From Candidatus Propionivibrio dominans (GTDB lineage Bacteria > Pseudomonadota > Gammaproteobacteria > Burkholderiales > Rhodocyclaceae): DNA of 64,000 nucleotides. A program made the translations under genes and the position numbers. Positions 60,459 to 64,000 of this stretch are shown one piece after another (position 1 is the stretch's first letter; each line of letters starts with the position of its first letter). Where the stretch lies: contig JADJNC010000060.1 of NCBI GenBank assembly GCA_016709335.1, positions 186,001 through 250,000 of the forward strand, written 5' to 3'. Under the pieces are notes generated by a model. That model saw nothing but the letters and a program-made list of their open reading frames with translations, ran no database searches and was not told where the DNA came from.

Positions 60459-62726
60459 TCAGGGTTGCTTCGCCCGTTTTCCCTTCATCGCCCGCACCTC
60501 AAAACGGACGGCCTCAAGTTCGCGTCCCAGCGCATCGGCCAGCGCCAGTCGATGCCGTCCGGGTGAGGGTCGCCATAACACCTCCTGTGCGGCAGGGCCA
60601 AGCGGCTGACCGTCGAGTTGCCACTGCCAGCCGGGGTCGGGCTGGCCTGAGAGTTGCAGGGCGATACGCTGGCGAGCGGGCGGAATATCCGGGTCGAGCG
60701 CGATGATCGTTCCCTGCCCCGGATAGGCGATGTGCGCCAGTGCCGTGCTTTCGGCGAGGCGTACCACGCTCATGCCGGTGCCGGCAACAAACCATTCCTG
60801 GCGTGCCGGTTCCTTGATTCTGCCGGGCGGCTCGAAGCGGATCGGCTGCTGCCTGACGCCGGGCGGCGGAACATTCGCCACGCCCGGCCGGTTGTTGCCG
60901 CCCCGATGCAGCCAGTCCATCACCTCGCGCCAGACCGGTGCGGCGCCGGAAACGCCCGACACATCATGCATCGCCTCGCCGGCGGCGTTGCCGACCCACA
61001 CCGCCACCGTATAACGCGGCGAGAAGCCGACGCACCAGTTGTCGCGCATATCCTTGCTGGTTCCGGTTTTCGCCGCGCTCCAGTAAGGCGTGGCGAGCCA
61101 CGATTCAAGGCCGAAGGTGCCGACCCGGGCGGTGCGGTCAGCCAGGATGTCCGCGACGATGAAGACCGGCGCCGCCGCCGCAACCTGCCGCGCGCTGCCC
61201 TCGAAAACGCCGCTGCAGCCGCCTTCGACACAAGGCCGGCGCACCTTGTCGGCGCCGGTGTCGCGGCTCACGCGCAGCGGCGACCAGCGGCCACCGTTGG
61301 CCAGCGTGCGATAGGCGTTGGCCAGCATGAGCAGGGAAATGTCGGCCGAGCCGAGCGCCAGGCTGAAGCCGTAGTAATCGCCGTTTTCGCTCAGGCTTTT
61401 GAAGCCGAAGGCATACAGGCGGTCACGCAAGGCATCCGGCCCGATGCGCACCAGCGTGCGTACCGCCGGCACGTTGAGCGATCCGCCGAGGGCCATGCGC
61501 GCACTGACCCAGCCGCGATACTCCGGTGCATAATTTTGCGGCACATAAAGGCCGTTGCTGGTGGTCACCGCCAGTGGCGAATCGTCGAGCAACGACGCCG
61601 CCGTCAGATCACGACGCTCGAAGGCCAGCGCATACAAGAAAGGCTTGAGCGTCGAGCCGGCCTGGCGCAGCGCCGTGACGCCATCGACCTCGGGCGCAGC
61701 CGATAAGGCGCCGCTCGAACCGACCCAGGCCAGCACCTCACCCGAGGCGTTGTCGATCACCAGCAACGCGCCGTCCTCGGCGTTCTGCCGCGCGATGTCG
61801 TGCAAGTGGCGTTGCAGGGAAGCACTGGCAAAACGCTGGAGATCGGCGTCAAGCGTGCTGCGCAGCCGCTCACCCGGTCGGTTGAGCAGTTTCTGCGCCA
61901 GATGCGGCGCCAGCCCCGGCGACTGTTCGGCGCCCAGCCAGCCGGCCCCTGTGGCCTGATCGCGCAGGCCGCCGGCCAGCGCCAGCCGGGCCAGGCCGTC
62001 CAGCCCCTCGCACTTGGCGGGCCCTGCCCGCTTCATTTGCGCCATCGCCTGCAACACGCCGCAGGCGCGCGTCGCCACGCTCTGCGCAGAAGCCCCCGGT
62101 GCGCGCAACAATGCCGCTGCCAGTGCCGACTCGCGCTCGTCGAGACCGTCCGGCCACTTGCCGAACAGCCCGCGGCTCATCGCCGCAACGCCGACCATCT
62201 CGCCACGGAAACCAGCAAGATTGAGGTAGGCCTCAAGGATCTCGTCCTTCTTCCAGCGCTGCTCCAGCCACAGCGCGCCTGCCGCCTGCGAAATTTTTTC
62301 CGGTACGCTGCGCCGGCCATGACGCGGCGCGCTGTCGTTGGCCTGCTCGTCGAGCAGCCCGACGAGCTGCATCGACAGCGTACTGGCGCCGCGCGTCCGG
62401 GTAGTCCATAAATTGCGCCAGGCACCGGCGGCGGCTGCGCTCCAGTCGACGCCGGCATGTTCGTAGAATTTTTTGTCCTCGGAGGCCAGCAGCGCACGCA
62501 GCAGGCTTGGAGAAACATCTTCGATGCGCGTCCACGGCAAACGCCGCTGCCTCATGTCGATACGTTTGCTGTGCAGGGGTCGCCCGTCGCGGGCAAGCAG
62601 AACGGCGTCGGATTCGGCATAGGACGCACGAACTTCGGCGAACGAAGGCAGCGCCGACGCCGGCAGGCTGCACAGCGCCCAGCAGGCGAGCGCGAGAAGT
62701 CCATTTCGAGCCTGATGCAGAATCAT
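60459..62726 (-). CDS. pbpC: Penicillin-binding protein 1C
   Basis: PBP1C is a bifunctional peptidoglycan synthase of uncertain role. The product (755 residues from ATG 62726; other starts up to 62756 possible) has a signal/anchor helix, a GT51 glycosyltransferase domain with S-E-D-K-K-F-Y-E-H-A-G-V-D-W near residue 83, a transpeptidase domain with S-T-L-K (active-site Ser) near residue 360, G-S-L-N and K-T-G-T-S, and the BiPBP_C C-terminal domain. The alpha-2-macroglobulin-like gene that often sits next to pbpC is not present here. A MITE-like element begins 10 bases before the longest start. Confidence 0.92.
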   Translation of the reverse strand: MILHQARNGLLALACWALCSLPASALPSFAEVRASYAESDAVLLARDGRPLHSKRIDMRQRRLPWTRIEDVSPSLLRALLASEDKKFYEHAGVDWSAAAAGAWRNLWTTRTRGASTLSMQLVGLLDEQANDSAPRHGRRSVPEKISQAAGALWLEQRWKKDEILEAYLNLAGFRGEMVGVAAMSRGLFGKWPDGLDERESALAAALLRAPGASAQSVATRACGVLQAMAQMKRAGPAKCEGLDGLARLALAGGLRDQATGAGWLGAEQSPGLAPHLAQKLLNRPGERLRSTLDADLQRFASASLQRHLHDIARQNAEDGALLVIDNASGEVLAWVGSSGALSAAPEVDGVTALRQAGSTLKPFLYALAFERRDLTAASLLDDSPLAVTTSNGLYVPQNYAPEYRGWVSARMALGGSLNVPAVRTLVRIGPDALRDRLYAFGFKSLSENGDYYGFSLALGSADISLLMLANAYRTLANGGRWSPLRVSRDTGADKVRRPCVEGGCSGVFEGSARQVAAAAPVFIVADILADRTARVGTFGLESWLATPYWSAAKTGTSKDMRDNWCVGFSPRYTVAVWVGNAAGEAMHDVSGVSGAAPVWREVMDWLHRGGNNRPGVANVPPPGVRQQPIRFEPPGRIKEPARQEWFVAGTGMSVVRLAESTALAHIAYPGQGTIIALDPDIPPARQRIALQLSGQPDPGWQWQLDGQPLGPAAQEVLWRPSPGRHRLALADALGRELEAVRFEVRAMKGKRAKQP

Positions 62727-62765
62727 CCTTTTAACCACAGTTTGGCGTAATGCCAATATCGTAAG

Positions 62766-62956
62766 GAAAGACTACGAAATAACTTCCTCAATTCTTGCAT
62801 TTGAAGTTTGAATTGGATGGTACAAGTGACACATTGTAGGTCGGGTTAGCGTAGCGTCCCCCAGGAGGATTTGCTTCGCAGCATAACCCGATGGCAGTGT
62901 ATGCCTAATCCGACGATTGTCGGGTTACGCTGCGCTAACCTGACCTACTGGATTGC
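62766..62956. mobile_element. MITE-like element, copy 2 (truncated, inverted)
   Basis: It starts with the same 22-bp terminal repeat as 40474-40745 (GAAAGACTACGAAATAACTT plus CC), then follows the reverse complement of copy 1 through the GTAGGTCGGGTTAGCG dyad to about CCTACTGGATTGC. The other terminal repeat is absent. It lies immediately upstream of pbpC and may influence its promoter. Confidence 0.8.
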
Positions 62957-63033
62957 CTCTCCCGCAGAGAGAAGGTTGCAAACCCCATAGACTAGAGAAT
63001 GCACATATCCGCGTTTGCCCGTGGCCCGAGGCC

Positions 63034-63175
63034 AGGCTTCGCGCTCATCCCGGCGCAAGCTGGGATCCATTAAGTCGATTGAGTCTATCGTTTCTGAGCC
63101 AGGTCAGTAGATACACGCATGTGGGTTTGATTCACACGGGTTACTGGATTCCGGCTTGCGCCGGAATGACGACCG
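63034..63175. repeat. Paired REP palindromes (BIME-like), third pair
   Basis: CATCCCGGCGCAAGCTGGGAT and ATTCCGGCTTGCGCCGGAATGACG lie in opposite orientation with a spacer of about 80 bases that differs from the spacer in the other two pairs. The remaining part of the 599-base gap (62957-63033 and 63176-63355) shows no gene. Confidence 0.7.
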
Positions 63176-63355
63176 GGGAGGTATTTATCAATTGATTCAA
63201 AGCCTCTGAGGCGACGAAAGCCGATAAGAGTTGGATGCAACGCGAATATATCGATGAACAAACAATCCAGGGAGGAAAACCGAAGGGACTTCCGCGATGT
63301 GCCTGCCGAATCGCTTGCGCCGTCGCTGGCGCAAGCGATCAATCGCAGGCTTCGA

Positions 63356-64000
63356 TCAGGCGACCGGATGCCGCAGGGCCGGATTTCCGATCGGCGGCTT
63401 GACCGAGTAATCGTAGAAACCCTTGCCGGTCTTGCGACCCAGATAGCCGAGCTGGACCAGACGGGTCAGCGTGTGCGGCGCGGCGACATGCGGCTGGTGC
63501 ATGTCCTGGTAGATATTCAGCGCCATCGCCTCGACCACGTCGAGGCCGATATAGTCGGCCAGTTCAAACGGCCCCATCGGATGCGCGGCGCCCGATTTCA
63601 TCGCGTGGTCGATGTCGGCGATCGTTCCCGTACCCATTTCCAGCAGGCGCACGGCACTCAGCATGTAGGGCGTCAGCAGGCGGTTGACGATGAAACCGGT
63701 GGTGTCCTGGACGATGACCGGATCCTTGCCAACCTTCTTGCAGAACTCGTCCAGGGTGCTGACGACCGCGTCCGAAGTCTCGAACCCATGAATGATTTCG
63801 ACCAGCTTCATCACCGGCGCCGGGTTGAAGAAGTGCAGGCCGGCGATCCGGTCGCGCTGCTTGCACACCGCCATCAGCGCCGTTACCGACAAGGTTGAGG
63901 TATTGGTGGCGATTATCGTCTGCGGCGAAACGATCCCCTCCAGTCGCTGGAACAAGGCCTTCTGGATGTCGATGTCCTCGATGATGGACTCGATGATCAG
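63356..64000 (-). CDS. 3-Hydroxybutyryl-CoA dehydrogenase (N-terminus beyond window)
   Basis: The enzyme oxidises or reduces 3-hydroxyacyl-CoA with NAD(P). The visible 214 residues begin inside the NAD-binding domain (L-I-I-E-S-I-I-E-D) and include N-T-S-T-L-S-V-T, H-F-F-N-P-A-P-V-M-K-L-V-E-I-I with the catalytic His, and G-F-I-V-N-R-L-L-T-P-Y. The C-terminal domain has Y-L-G-R-K-T-G-K-G-F-Y-D-Y. About 70-80 residues are missing at the right edge. In PHB-storing betaproteobacteria it belongs to butanoate/polyhydroxybutyrate metabolism, though the neighbour genes are not visible. Confidence 0.92.
   Translation of the reverse strand: MIIESIIEDIDIQKALFQRLEGIVSPQTIIATNTSTLSVTALMAVCKQRDRIAGLHFFNPAPVMKLVEIIHGFETSDAVVSTLDEFCKKVGKDPVIVQDTTGFIVNRLLTPYMLSAVRLLEMGTGTIADIDHAMKSGAAHPMGPFELADYIGLDVVEAMALNIYQDMHQPHVAAPHTLTRLVQLGYLGRKTGKGFYDYSVKPPIGNPALRHPVA

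Noticed and set aside
63254..63898. 214-codon plus-strand open frame opposite the 3-hydroxybutyryl-CoA dehydrogenase
   Set aside because: Shadow of a conserved enzyme gene; the ATG with GGAGG-like sequence nearby is not enough.

Overview
The window is a high-GC Gram-negative chromosome segment dominated by one contiguous flagellar and chemotaxis locus (1 to about 36350), followed by metabolic, envelope and accessory genes with a small mobile-element island (about 47.5-50.6 kb). Gene content and family resemblance (a flgA-L cluster with a FliA/FlgM/FlgN module, FlhF/FlhG, two stator pairs, tandem CheV, a DUF4143 ATPase, an FFLEE-type protein, coniferyl-aldehyde-dehydrogenase-like and OprB-like genes) suggest a betaproteobacterium, probably Rhodocyclales. 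That placement is an inference from the proteins; no rRNA or tRNA gene is visible.

Layout. (1) 1-5936, plus strand: end of fliJ, then fliK-L-M-N-O-P-Q-R (hook-length control, C-ring switch, export gate). A near-perfect sigma-54 promoter lies before fliK. (2) 5956-17526, minus strand: flgB-C-D-E-F-G-H-I-J-K-L (rod, hook, rings, junction proteins) plus a terminal lipoprotein gene. A sigma-54-like promoter lies before flgB. flgE and flgG carry single-base frameshifts. (3) 17729-19321, plus strand: flgA, flgM, flgN, with a perfect sigma-28 promoter before flgM. (4) 19322-27185, minus strand: motD, motC, fliA, flhG, flhF, flhA, flhB. (5) 27308-36347, minus strand: motA, motB, cheR, cheB (no receiver domain), two cheV genes, cheY, cheZ, cheA, closed by a strong intrinsic terminator. 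The two sigma factors visible through their promoters (sigma-54, then FliA/sigma-28 held by FlgM) give a standard tiered flagellar hierarchy.

(6) 36.7-47.5 kb: a zinc-ribbon Nudix hydrolase, a TonB-like protein, a divergent FeoB-like transporter, hypothetical proteins, a lipase-like hydrolase (frameshifted), a GMC oxidoreductase (frameshifted) next to a coniferyl-aldehyde-dehydrogenase-like gene, and an FFLEE-type protein. The spaces hold REP/BIME palindromes, a 272-bp MITE-like element and a 170-bp dispersed repeat. (7) 47.6-50.6 kb: a 418-bp cassette bounded by perfect 32-bp inverted repeats, a tyrosine recombinase with an internal deletion, and an IS91-type transposase broken by several frameshifts. 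(8) 50.7-55.2 kb: OprB-like porin, arylsulfatase and a divergent AraC-family regulator, probably one sulfate-ester utilisation unit. (9) 55.7-64.0 kb: a small Cys-rich protein, a CorA-like membrane protein with a long N-terminal region, an OXLD1-like small protein, a DUF924 protein, an AAA/DUF4143 ATPase, penicillin-binding protein 1C, a second MITE copy and the end of a 3-hydroxybutyryl-CoA dehydrogenase gene.

Several otherwise well-conserved genes (flgG, flgE, the GMC oxidoreductase, the lipase) are broken by single missing bases, often a G. This points to base-calling or assembly errors at least as much as to real decay. I saw no CRISPR array and no clear new defence system. The most unusual items are the inverted-repeat cassette beside the recombinase/IS91 pair, the receiver-less CheB, the divergent FeoB-like protein and the CorA-like protein with its long unassigned N-terminal part.
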